This document shows, piece by piece, positions 28,416 to 36,317 of a stretch of 36,330 nt of DNA (position 1 is its first letter; every line of letters starts with the position of its first letter). Made by a program: the position numbers and the translations under genes. The stretch is from a virus: positions 1 to 36,330 of IMG/VR virus record IMGVR_UViG_3300046517_000617; one strand, written 5' to 3'. Below the pieces are notes generated by a model. The model worked only from the letters and a program-made list of their open reading frames with translations, did no database searches and was not told the origin of the DNA.

Positions 28416-28873
28416 TAAGGGGCTTGGGTCTTAATTGCGTATCCAAAGAACACGTCGCCAAGGTTTGTTGCTGAACCGCTGGAATTGGTGCAGTAACGAA
28501 ACAATAGAAACCGAGCGCCGAGTGTATCGACATTGGTCGTTACAATCTTATATGTCGCCGGGTCTTGGCTTGAACTGGTCCAACCGAGTGGGCGCGTCAA
28601 GCTTTCAAAGGCATTGGTGCCGTTGATGACTTGTCCTGTTCCAATGCTGTAATAAAACGCGCATTGGTTGACGGTTTCAGCCGCAGCGTTTGTGCTGGCG
28701 ATTTGAAATGTCACCTTGTTCTGCTTGCTCACATCGACAACCAAATTAAGATTGGTTGCGGCGGAGAACGCCAAAGCGAAATGATTGGTGATCGTTTTAT
28801 ACGCATCAACCGCGTCTGAGGCGCTCGCCGCAATTGCGGCGAGCGTGAACAGTGAGAGAATTAGTTTTTTCAT
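28415..28873 (-). CDS. Signal-peptide protein in the head cluster, 152 aa
   Basis: N-terminal MKKLILSLFTLAAIAASA followed by SDAV is a textbook Sec signal with AxA-type cleavage. The mature part is beta-rich (LAFSAATNLNLVVDVSKQNK, VTFQIASTNAAAETVNQCAF, ARFLLFRYCTNSSGSATNLG). It sits directly after the major capsid gene, the usual decoration-protein slot, yet appears exported. Either the signal marks a host-envelope protein inserted in the head operon, or the N-terminus serves another purpose. Unknown function. Confidence 0.72.
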   Translation of the reverse strand: MKKLILSLFTLAAIAASASDAVDAYKTITNHFALAFSAATNLNLVVDVSKQNKVTFQIASTNAAAETVNQCAFYYSIGTGQVINGTNAFESLTRPLGWTSSSQDPATYKIVTTNVDTLGARFLLFRYCTNSSGSATNLGDVFFGYAIKTQAP

Positions 28874-28908
28874 ATTCGTATCAGTTAAGATTCGTGTTTG
28901 GTTTCGGA

Positions 28909-31140
28909 TTATGCGCTGGTGAGGATGAATCCCGCGGTTGCGTCAACTTTGGCGAACCCGTCAATGCAGCGGAGCGAGTTCCATGAGGTGCGAGTAGCTG
29001 GATTAAACCAGGCTTCAGCGAGCACCTGAATGTCCAGACCATCAACAGTCATGGTCGAGCTTGAAAAAACGCCGCTGGTGTTCACGGACGGAAGGATCGG
29101 CAATCCGATAATTCCACCGATGGCCTGCGGATTGCAGGCAAAGCCCTGAGCATTGGCGGCAGACCCGGTCCAATCAGTGTTGTTGTAGATGCCATCCCAA
29201 CCGTATGGCTTCCAAGCCTGTGGGCTGCCCCCGACAGTTCCCGCCACTTGGAAGAATCCGGGCACGTTGGAAATGCGGGCGATGTAGGAACCGTCAATTA
29301 TGAGGTTCTTGATTGACGATTTCTTCAATGCAGCCTGAAGTGTGGCAAGGTCGGTGAAGCTGAACAGTTCCGCCGCACGAATTACAGTTGCCGCCCCGAA
29401 GTTGGCGACGCTGATTGGGGCAATTGCCGCCTCAATAACAACGTTAGCAAAGTTGGCGGTGTTTCCAGTCACAAGGTCTTGCATCCTGACTCCGCTGTTC
29501 AGATCGATGTTTGAAATCTGATATGAAACAGAGTGTTCATGCGGGGTGACGGTGACGGGAGCGACCGTGCTATTCCCAGATTCGTAACTCGTCGGGTCGG
29601 TCTGTGCTGTGCTGAAAGCCGTGACATGCTTCAGGATTCCGGGCGCAAGCGGCTTGTAGCCGTCAGGACGCGTATCCATAGAGAAGGCCCGTAGCATCGC
29701 CCAACGGTTTTGGAGGTCGGTCACAGAGCCATCCATCAGGAAGCTTGTAAGAACCGAAGTTATCGTGTTGGCATTCTGAGGAAACGGCATTTGCTGATTG
29801 CTGAAAGGGTTAATCCCAGCCGATGCCAGTGCCGCGAAAAGCGGGTCTTTGACGCTGCCGCTTCGCACGTCTCTTCGGCAGGCTTCGATCAAAATCTGAT
29901 TCCAGTCGTTTACTTCGACCTTGTACCGTTCGGCGCGAACGGGATGTTTGGTCTTCAAGTCGAGAACTGGATCAACCGCCGAAATGTTGAAAGTGGTTCC
30001 CATGGCTGAATTGCCACTGATGGTGTGCGGCGTCCGCTTGGCGATGGTTTTCAGCCGTGCTTCATTTTCCATGCAAAGCGCGAGTTCCTCATCGCGTTCG
30101 TCATTGGTCAGCTTCATGTCGGCGATGAAACCATCGAGGGCGGCGCTCACCCGAGCTTTCTTCTCCTCAGCAAGTTGCTTCTGCATTGCTGCAATCTGAG
30201 AAGAAAGGCCAGCGTCGAGAACGATTGTCTTTCCGCTTTTGTCGGTGTTATCACTTTTGGTCGTCGGGATGTTCTCCAAAGCGGCCATTAGGGTTTCTTC
30301 GGTTGCGTCTTCGGCAACTTCGATGCCGTGCTTCTTGAGCAGGGCTTTGATTTTGTCCATACGGTGTGTATTCCTTGCCCCACCGGGAACACCGGCAGAG
30401 ATTGTCTGTGTGTTTACGCTCCCCGGCGTATTCGCAGCGGGAGCAAATTGTGAATAAATGTTTGAGACTGGGTGATTCCCAAACATCAGGCCCATTGCCG
30501 CGACTCCGTTTTTACATCGGTCTAAGTAAGCGGCAGGAAGTGGTCGATAAGCGGAAGCAGCAACGCTCGACGCATCCGTCTCGTCAGCCAAACCGAAATT
30601 GACTGCCTCGCTTCCGCGAATCCATGTCTCTTTGGCCATCGCATCGCGCCATTCCTGAATAGGCTTTCCGGTTTCCTCCGCATAAATTTCAGCCATCATC
30701 TCGCCATGCTCTTTGAGCATTTCGGCGGCTTTCTCCATTTGGTCGTCATCTCCGCGAACGTCCGACCATGGCTTATGAATCATCCAAATGGCAGACTTCG
30801 GGCTGACGACTTTTGAAGCTGCCAACGGGAAAACGGAAGCGATTGAAAGCGCGTATCCGTCCACGTAAGCTGTAATGTCTGCGCTGCGCTGCTTGAATGC
30901 GTTATAGATTCCGAGTCCTTCCTGAACGGACCCACCTTCCGAGTTAATGTGAACGTTGATTGGTTTACCTTTGGGGATGGATTTGAGTGCATCGCGCACC
31001 TCCTTTTCTTTGATGCCGGAATCGTCCCAGAAAGAACCACCAACCGCGCCAATCAGAAACAACTCATGCGGCCCGTTATCCTTCGCTGAGACTTCCAGAC
31101 GATTGTTGCCCCGGCTGATATTTACGAAAGCTTTTGCCAT
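28909..31140 (-). CDS. Fused ClpP-type prohead protease - scaffold - major capsid protein
   Basis: 743 aa, one frame. Residues 1-190 are a ClpP/S14-like protease: INSEGG (66-71), catalytic Ser99 in VDGYALSIAS, His122 in WMIHKP, GLADE near 183-187. About 261-370 looks like a scaffold: MDKIKALLKKHGIEVAEDAT then coiled coil QIAAMQKQLAEEKKARVSAA. About 380-743 is the capsid domain (PVLDLKTKHPVRAERYK, NANTITSVLTSFLMDG, DIQVLAEAWFNPATRTSW). The protease should free the capsid domain during assembly, removing the scaffold. Lambda-class phages usually encode protease/scaffold and capsid as separate genes. Confidence 0.88.
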   Translation of the reverse strand: MAKAFVNISRGNNRLEVSAKDNGPHELFLIGAVGGSFWDDSGIKEKEVRDALKSIPKGKPINVHINSEGGSVQEGLGIYNAFKQRSADITAYVDGYALSIASVFPLAASKVVSPKSAIWMIHKPWSDVRGDDDQMEKAAEMLKEHGEMMAEIYAEETGKPIQEWRDAMAKETWIRGSEAVNFGLADETDASSVAASAYRPLPAAYLDRCKNGVAAMGLMFGNHPVSNIYSQFAPAANTPGSVNTQTISAGVPGGARNTHRMDKIKALLKKHGIEVAEDATEETLMAALENIPTTKSDNTDKSGKTIVLDAGLSSQIAAMQKQLAEEKKARVSAALDGFIADMKLTNDERDEELALCMENEARLKTIAKRTPHTISGNSAMGTTFNISAVDPVLDLKTKHPVRAERYKVEVNDWNQILIEACRRDVRSGSVKDPLFAALASAGINPFSNQQMPFPQNANTITSVLTSFLMDGSVTDLQNRWAMLRAFSMDTRPDGYKPLAPGILKHVTAFSTAQTDPTSYESGNSTVAPVTVTPHEHSVSYQISNIDLNSGVRMQDLVTGNTANFANVVIEAAIAPISVANFGAATVIRAAELFSFTDLATLQAALKKSSIKNLIIDGSYIARISNVPGFFQVAGTVGGSPQAWKPYGWDGIYNNTDWTGSAANAQGFACNPQAIGGIIGLPILPSVNTSGVFSSSTMTVDGLDIQVLAEAWFNPATRTSWNSLRCIDGFAKVDATAGFILTSA

Positions 31141-31141
31141 A

Positions 31142-32752
31142 TTAAGTCAGTTGAAATCGCATTTCTGGCGCTTTGCCGGAGGAATAATCTGCGTCTGGCT
31201 CGGTCTGTGGCGGAACCGGCAGGGCCCCGGTGGGGTTGATAATCTGCGCGAGGGTTATGCCCTTGTATTTCGGGTTTTCCAGAAGCCTGATAGCGAATGC
31301 TATTTCCTCCGCCCGTTGAGTCATTTGCTCGTGCCAGTCCAACCCGAGCTCTGCGCATATATCCTGAAGGGTGCGAAGTCCGGCCTGATATTCAGAGATT
31401 ATGGCGTTTGAATTGCGCCCGGTGTCCACGTTCGGAGCCCGCGGAGGTCGGACACACGCCTTGAACCAATCTTTCGGGGTTCCGCCTTGGACAGCCATCG
31501 TCTTGTCGAATCGGCTGGCGTAGAACATGTACCACTCGTAGATACTCCGAACCGCCGTCTCGATTACCGCGGAGCGCGACCGGAAAAATATCGTGCTGAT
31601 GTCCAAATCAGCACGAGTGACCGTACCTTGCATCGAGTAAGGCAGGACGAGGAGTTTGGAAATCCCAACGCCAGCACAAATCTTGGCGATGAGATGTTCC
31701 CAGAAGGCTTGTTCTGATGCTGATGGCCGAGTGGCTCCAAATTGAGATATGTCCTCCCCGGTGCGTAGATAGATCGTGTCATCACCGAGCGTTGATTTGT
31801 AATACTGGTCATCCGCCTTTGTAACACTTGTTCCAGCCGCATTTTGGCTGTTGGTATTCATCCGGGCCCGGCGGAGAGTGGCCGCATTCGGTTCGCCAGC
31901 CGCGTTCTTGATGACGGCGCTCAATCGTGCGGCATTCTTGGATGTCCGCTTCATGTACATTTGGATGTCGTCCAAGTCGTGCAGGTCGTTCATCACCGGG
32001 TAGAGGAAAGACAACCCGCGATACATTCCCGGGCGTTCCGGTTCGAATAGATGAATGATTTCAGACGCGGGAATCTCTTTGAATCCAGCCGAACCTTCGT
32101 CTTTGTCGGACTGCTTGATCCAATAGCTGATTGGCCGGCCAATGGCGTCAATCCCCACCCCATCAACGATGGTTACGCCTTCCTCTTTGCTCTTATCCTT
32201 CGGCGTATAGCACCTGTGCGATTCATAAAGGCGCAGTCGTGGCCGTCGGGTGTCCGGTGATATTGTTTTATGGATGAACACCTCACCATCGATGAACCAA
32301 CGCCGCGCCATTTGGCTTTGTAAACAGCCAAAGTATTGGAGAGAGACTAAATCGGGATACTTGCACCACGTCTGCCAGGATTCCGCCGCGAGTTGATTCC
32401 AAGCCTCATTGCTGGAATCGGGAATCACCTGAAGGCCGGTTGCCCCGACTGTGAATTGCTCGAAAAGGTCAACCAGACGGTTGCAAATGGCGTTATTAGC
32501 CTCGAAATATCGGGCTTTGCGGAGAATTTCGATTCTGGCGCTGGAATCCGCATCAAACCGGGCGTCTTGAACCGAGCTTTGAATGTAGGTGCGGTCCCCT
32601 GACCAGTTCCAATAGGCCGCTTCGTAGCGATTCAGAACCCGCTTTCCCCAATCCCATACACTTTTCAAGGCGTTACCAAAACCACCCCGATTTGGTAACG
32701 CTTGATTTTTAGGCTTAAAAACCCCCAAGAAATCGAAGATGAGCTTTTTCAC
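31142..32752 (-). CDS. Portal protein, lambda gpB type
   Basis: 536 aa with GTG start at 32752 overlapping the gpW-like stop (GTGA). Characteristic lambda-portal segments: DADSSARIEILRKARYFEAN, VDLFEQFTVGATGLQVIP, QMARRWFIDGEVFIHK, RLRLYESHRCYTP, IIHLFEPERPGMYRGLSFLY and DIQMYMKRTSKNAARLSAVI. Forms the dodecameric ring at the head vertex. Followed one base later by the protease-capsid gene, which is the lambda-like gene order (joining protein, portal, protease, capsid). Confidence 0.95.
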   Translation of the reverse strand: MKKLIFDFLGVFKPKNQALPNRGGFGNALKSVWDWGKRVLNRYEAAYWNWSGDRTYIQSSVQDARFDADSSARIEILRKARYFEANNAICNRLVDLFEQFTVGATGLQVIPDSSNEAWNQLAAESWQTWCKYPDLVSLQYFGCLQSQMARRWFIDGEVFIHKTISPDTRRPRLRLYESHRCYTPKDKSKEEGVTIVDGVGIDAIGRPISYWIKQSDKDEGSAGFKEIPASEIIHLFEPERPGMYRGLSFLYPVMNDLHDLDDIQMYMKRTSKNAARLSAVIKNAAGEPNAATLRRARMNTNSQNAAGTSVTKADDQYYKSTLGDDTIYLRTGEDISQFGATRPSASEQAFWEHLIAKICAGVGISKLLVLPYSMQGTVTRADLDISTIFFRSRSAVIETAVRSIYEWYMFYASRFDKTMAVQGGTPKDWFKACVRPPRAPNVDTGRNSNAIISEYQAGLRTLQDICAELGLDWHEQMTQRAEEIAFAIRLLENPKYKGITLAQIINPTGALPVPPQTEPDADYSSGKAPEMRFQLT

Positions 32753-33165
32753 GGAACCACCCCCGCTCCGCTTGGCCAGCGGCCCAAAGTGTGATCGATA
32801 TGAACTGAATCCACTCGTTGCATCCGGTCGTCGTCCATCATCTTGGCGAAAATGGCGGCGTTATTGGTTGAATCGTCCGCGTCCGGCTCGTCAAGGCTCA
32901 GAAGGTCTAGCGCCGTCTCGTGAACCTCCGCGAATAGTTCCAACATTTCGGAAAAGTCCTCGAAAGTGATCGCTTGATTGCGATTAGGGATTGCGAACGA
33001 AGTGGATCGGCCATTACCAGAGGTGCCGATGATTTGCCGACCTGTTCCGGGGTCTTGAGCAAGGATAGAAGCCTCAATTTGACTGAGAAGGGAAGCAGAT
33101 TGATCGTTGGCTCGCAGTAGCAACCTGCGAAGTTCCATCCGGCGAAAAGCTGCGGTCGTGGCCAT
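32749..33165 (-). CDS. gpW-like head-tail joining protein, 138 aa
   Basis: N-terminal helix AAFRRMELRRLLLRANDQSA, then a short strand pair around GRSTSFAIPNRNQAI and a second helix FEDFSEMLELFAEVHETALD. This helix-hairpin-helix plan and the location between terminase and portal match lambda gpW, which seals the portal. It is longer than lambda gpW (68 aa), with an acidic tail (DEPDADDSTNN). Preceded by a 187-base gap that contains a structured element. Confidence 0.62.
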   Translation of the reverse strand: MATTAAFRRMELRRLLLRANDQSASLLSQIEASILAQDPGTGRQIIGTSGNGRSTSFAIPNRNQAITFEDFSEMLELFAEVHETALDLLSLDEPDADDSTNNAAIFAKMMDDDRMQRVDSVHIDHTLGRWPSGAGVVP

Positions 33166-33182
33166 CTACCGTTACCCGCCGC

Positions 33183-33260
33183 ACAGTAGGGTTTCGGTGT
33201 CCGGTTCAGTGTTTCGTTAATGCCGCATGGGGAGCGACCCCTACACGGCGAAACTACTGT
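33183..33260 (-). other. Nested hairpin element upstream of the gpW-like gene
   Basis: On the minus strand, ACAGTAGTTTCG (33260-33249) pairs with CGAAACCCTACTGT (33196-33183) as a 12-base-pair stem with a CC bulge. Inside it, GCCG-TGTA-GGGG-TCGCT-CCCC-ATG-CGGC forms a nested hairpin. No open frame crosses this part. It lies in the longest non-coding gap of the late operon and may be an RNA processing or regulatory leader for the head genes. Not matched to a known RNA family. Confidence 0.5.
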
Positions 33261-33352
33261 CCGGCTAATGTGGTTTTAACCCGTTTCCGCAATGGGGTCA
33301 ATACCTACAGCTAATTTTGTTAGCCGAAGCTACATTTTTGTTCTACGTGGAA

Positions 33353-33532
33353 CTATTTCCCCCAACCCCAAGCACTGCCCTTGCCTCTCATCGGCGTGCG
33401 TGACCGCGACCGTTCGCCCAATTGCAGCCAGCCGCGCAATAGTGCCAGTTCAGCTATCCGCTTGCATTCGGCGCGGCCCTCAGCGGTTTTGTAGGTTGGT
33501 TCCGTGAGTAATGGTTCGTTTTTAGGTTTCAT
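33353..33532 (-). CDS. Small protein, 59 aa, between terminase and gpW
   Basis: ATG at 33532 overlaps the terminase stop (ATGA). Sequence starts MKPKNEPLLTEPTYKTAEGR, has a helix ECKRIAELALLRGWLQLGER and a basic, Gly/Trp-rich end. Its coupling to the terminase and lambda-like gene order support a real gene. Function unknown. Confidence 0.6.
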   Translation of the reverse strand: MKPKNEPLLTEPTYKTAEGRAECKRIAELALLRGWLQLGERSRSRTPMRGKGSAWGWGK

Positions 33533-35370
33533 TTCTCCACCAAATCAATAATCCCAAAGAACGCCGCGAGCGCGATTTGCATTATCTCGCAATCGTCCAA
33601 GTGGTCCGGCCAATGTTGCGACCGCTTCTGCCAGTGCATAACGGTTTTCCCCGTCCTCCGCTTAAACTCTGACACCTTTATTTTCGCGTCGAGGTGCCGC
33701 CAGTAAACCTCGTTGTTCATCGCAGGGCTCACGCTCCATTTATGGCCAGCCTCACCCTTTCGCAAGTCCTCCAAAATGTCTTTGATGTAGTCAGACGAGA
33801 ATTCAAACAGGCTCATCTCAATCTGCCCCGCTTCCGAGGTGCCGATATACGGATCGATGGGTTGAAGGAAGTAAGGAACTTTCAACCCGTCCACCGTCCA
33901 TCGCTTGTTCTCCGGCATTCCTTTGGCCGGCATCCAGCCCATGTGTAGGGGAATGGCGTCCGCGCGGTGGAGTATCTCGCCGAAGCGGGCGCAGTTTTTG
34001 TAGATGCTGGCGTCTGACTTGGCGCCGTGGCCAGAATCGAGCATCACCGCCGCGTCGGGTATTTTGTGCTTTGTCTGAACGTCCCTTAGCTCCTCGATGG
34101 TATCGCGATTTCCACAGTCTATCCCCATCGATTCTTTGCCGCTGAACCCGCGCACGACGTACCAGAAGTGCGGCGATTTGAACTGGCAATCAGCCGTAAG
34201 TTGCAACTTCCATTCGGCGCCCATCTCAATTTGTTGCTTCGAAATAAGCTCGATGCGTTCCCGTTGCCGGTCCTGGGATTGGTATGGCTCTGCCAAATCG
34301 CCGTTGATGAACCCCTGCAAACCAAGCAGTGAATTCTTCGCGTTCAAAAACTTCATCGCCAGATTGCCGATAGACGTTTCCGGTGAACACGCATAAAGAC
34401 TCGGAAGATGCCTTGAAACAAACCCAGCCGATGCAGTCTTCGTCGGTATCCAAATACCGTTGCGGTTCATCGTCGTCTTGTGCCCGTCGAGAATATGCCC
34501 ACCGCAGTGCGGACATTGGAACCGTGCCGAACGAAACACCCGATCCATGTCCCAAGTGCTGTCAGCCCGCCGCGCCTCTTTGTCCCAGAATACGTAAGCG
34601 CAATTGGCTTTAGGCAGGACGGTATAAGCCTCAGACCACGCCAACACGAACCTTCTACTTGTCGGGTGATGGATACCGCATAGCGGGCACGAGACGTTAT
34701 ACCGCCTGAAATCGCCTTTCATCGCTTCCTGCCAAATCAATTCTTCTTCAATGGTTGGCGTCGATGACTTCCACCGCTGCGGGTTGGCCTGGCCCTTCGT
34801 TCGCTGCTCCGCGAGGTTCACCGCGTCCGCTTCGGTGTTGCCTTTGTCGAACTTGTCCACTTCATCGAGAATGACGCGCCTGCAAGGTTCGGAAGATAGG
34901 CCGCCGGGGGAATTGCTGCCCACGATGGTAAACGCCGCGGCACCTACCCGTTGCTCTAAGGTCTTCAGGTCGTGCCGCGCAGCCCCACTTGGCAATGAAT
35001 TCCGGGTGCCTTGCGAGGCTCTCAGCATCGGAATCCACCGCTTGCGCGAGAACCGTTGCCCCAAGTTAATCGAGGACATTACCCACATGAAGTTACACGG
35101 GTCATTTTGTGAACACCAAGCCGCACCGGCCATGAAGATTACCGTCTTGCCCGACTGCGATCCGAAAACTAACACCTCATCGTGAACCGACTTGTCCGCG
35201 AAGTCGTTAACAGCATCGATGATATATTCCCGGCCACTCGTCACGAACGGCCCGCGGTTGCCCGCCTCATCAAACCGCAGATTTTCAACGCACCATTCCG
35301 CCGGGAGTTGCTTTGGTATATCCGAGAAATACCGGACGGCGTTGAGGGATGCTGATTGGAGTGCGGTCAT
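33529..35370 (-). CDS. terL: Terminase large subunit, lambda GpA type
   Basis: 613 aa from the ATG at 35370, overlapping the previous stop (ATGA). A frame to 35427 adds 19 residues within the neighbouring gene. Walker A is GSQSGKT at about 70-76 and Walker B RRVILDEVDKF has DE near 169-170. GpA features follow: WKSSTPTIEEELIW, zinc-binding-like CPLCG and CPHCGGH, and a C-terminal nuclease region with LDSGHGAKSDASIYKNC and MGIDCGNRDTIEELRD. It packages DNA through the portal and cuts at cos, so cohesive ends are expected. Confidence 0.95.
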   Translation of the reverse strand: MTALQSASLNAVRYFSDIPKQLPAEWCVENLRFDEAGNRGPFVTSGREYIIDAVNDFADKSVHDEVLVFGSQSGKTVIFMAGAAWCSQNDPCNFMWVMSSINLGQRFSRKRWIPMLRASQGTRNSLPSGAARHDLKTLEQRVGAAAFTIVGSNSPGGLSSEPCRRVILDEVDKFDKGNTEADAVNLAEQRTKGQANPQRWKSSTPTIEEELIWQEAMKGDFRRYNVSCPLCGIHHPTSRRFVLAWSEAYTVLPKANCAYVFWDKEARRADSTWDMDRVFRSARFQCPHCGGHILDGHKTTMNRNGIWIPTKTASAGFVSRHLPSLYACSPETSIGNLAMKFLNAKNSLLGLQGFINGDLAEPYQSQDRQRERIELISKQQIEMGAEWKLQLTADCQFKSPHFWYVVRGFSGKESMGIDCGNRDTIEELRDVQTKHKIPDAAVMLDSGHGAKSDASIYKNCARFGEILHRADAIPLHMGWMPAKGMPENKRWTVDGLKVPYFLQPIDPYIGTSEAGQIEMSLFEFSSDYIKDILEDLRKGEAGHKWSVSPAMNNEVYWRHLDAKIKVSEFKRRTGKTVMHWQKRSQHWPDHLDDCEIMQIALAAFFGIIDLVEK

Positions 35371-35555
35371 GTGGTTTCGTGCGTCCAGACACAAAATGCA
35401 ATCTCGTCTCCAGACCGATTCATCCACAATTCCGCAACTTTTTCAGCTTCCTCTAAAGAATCATAAAATACGGTATCCTCCCTAACTCCAAATAACGGAA
35501 GCTCCGATGCCGCATATGACGCAACATCTGGCTCATCTACGTAATATTTTATCAT
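35367..35555 (-). CDS. Hypothetical protein, 62 aa
   Basis: Begins MIKYYVDEPDVASYAASELP and ends EKVAELWMNRSGDEIAFCVW plus HETT. A small alpha/beta layout with an acidic helix (YDSLEEAEKVAELW). ATGA overlaps with the small terminase gene upstream and the large terminase gene downstream. Possibly an assembly partner of the terminase. No family recognised. Confidence 0.68.
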   Translation of the reverse strand: MIKYYVDEPDVASYAASELPLFGVREDTVFYDSLEEAEKVAELWMNRSGDEIAFCVWTHETT

Positions 35556-35974
35556 TCCTTCACCTTTCCAATTTCAGTTCGCAACATCGTCAACGTCTCC
35601 GCGACGTAACGATCTATCTGGTCTTGCGCGTGCTTCGGGTCTGTGGGGTTTACTAAATGCGCCAGTGTGCCGGACATTGAGAGTAGCCGCTGGCGTATCG
35701 GCATCAGCACATTGTCTTGCCACTTCAAATTATCCGCGAGCGGGATTGTCTCGCCATCCGCGATCTTGTTCTTTCGTTCCTGGTCCGCCGCTTGCGCGTT
35801 CTTTAGCCTGATTTCCGCCTCAGCCTTTTCGCCAAGCATCGCGCAGTTGTAAGCCTTAAGCGGTATCAACTCCCTCGGCTTAAACGTGAAGCCGTTCTTT
35901 ACAAACTTACGTTCCAGCGTCCGCGATTCTATGCCTGCTGAGGTCGCGTAGTCGTTTAGTGTGTGTTCAATCAT
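35552..35974 (-). CDS. Terminase small subunit-like protein, 140 aa
   Basis: N-terminal helix-turn-helix-like segment LNDYATSAGIESRTLERKFV, then a Lys/Arg-rich helix AEAEIRLKNAQAADQERKNK, a short loop DGETIPLADN and C-terminal helices (LMPIRQRLLSMSGTLAHLVN). This order, with the 'R-L-x-x-A-Q-A-x-x' linker helix and an E-x-I-P step, is typical of Nu1-type small terminases. It would recognise cos and hand DNA to the large subunit. Immediately upstream of the terminase genes, as expected. Confidence 0.7.
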   Translation of the reverse strand: MIEHTLNDYATSAGIESRTLERKFVKNGFTFKPRELIPLKAYNCAMLGEKAEAEIRLKNAQAADQERKNKIADGETIPLADNLKWQDNVLMPIRQRLLSMSGTLAHLVNPTDPKHAQDQIDRYVAETLTMLRTEIGKVKE

Positions 35975-36177
35975 CGCAGCTTGTCCACGATCCGAACATG
36001 GTCCGCGCCTGTAACGGATTGGAGCCGCTCGTTGATGGCGCGAAGCTCATCAATAATCAGAACAAGAAGATCCGCATCGGGTTTGGCCCGAATCGTTTCT
36101 ACCACCTGAACGTCTGGGTCTGGTGGTATCTGTGTAATGCCTCGATATTCAGTTGGTTTCTTAGGTTTTTGGCTCAT
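35971..36177 (-). CDS. Hypothetical protein, 68 aa, first gene of the packaging block
   Basis: Pro/Lys-rich head (SQKPKKPTEYRGITQIPPDP) followed by an amphipathic helix LLVLIIDELRAINERLQSVT. A possible -10 element lies about 26 bases upstream of the ATG. The stop overlaps the next ATG (ATGA). Unknown function. Confidence 0.62.
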   Translation of the reverse strand: MSQKPKKPTEYRGITQIPPDPDVQVVETIRAKPDADLLVLIIDELRAINERLQSVTGADHVRIVDKLR

Positions 36178-36192
36178 AGCTAATTTTTTTTC

Positions 36193-36210
36193 TTACGTTA
36201 ACGTTATAGG
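36193..36210 (-). promoter_or_regulatory. Possible late promoter -10 and palindrome
   Basis: On the minus strand TATAAC (36208-36203) is a good -10 element about 26 bases before the ATG at 36177. It partly overlaps a perfect palindrome ACGTTAACGT (36195-36204) that could be an operator. The -35 region is weak (CTGGAA at a 16-base spacing), so a positive regulator may be needed. This is the only clear promoter-like site near the packaging genes. Confidence 0.3.
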
Positions 36211-36317
36211 AGCTTGACAAGGGTTTCCAGTTCCCCTTTCACTAATCGAATACCCATCTTTCACGACTGTCTCGATTGTGGACATTTTCAAAATCGCTCT
36301 CATAAGAATGTTGCGCT

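Noticed and set aside
36193-36303. 36-codon minus-strand frame (MRAILKMSTIETVV...)
   Set aside because: It fills part of the gap before the packaging genes but has no coupling to a neighbour, overlaps the promoter-like element, and has unremarkable composition. Not supported enough to list as a gene.
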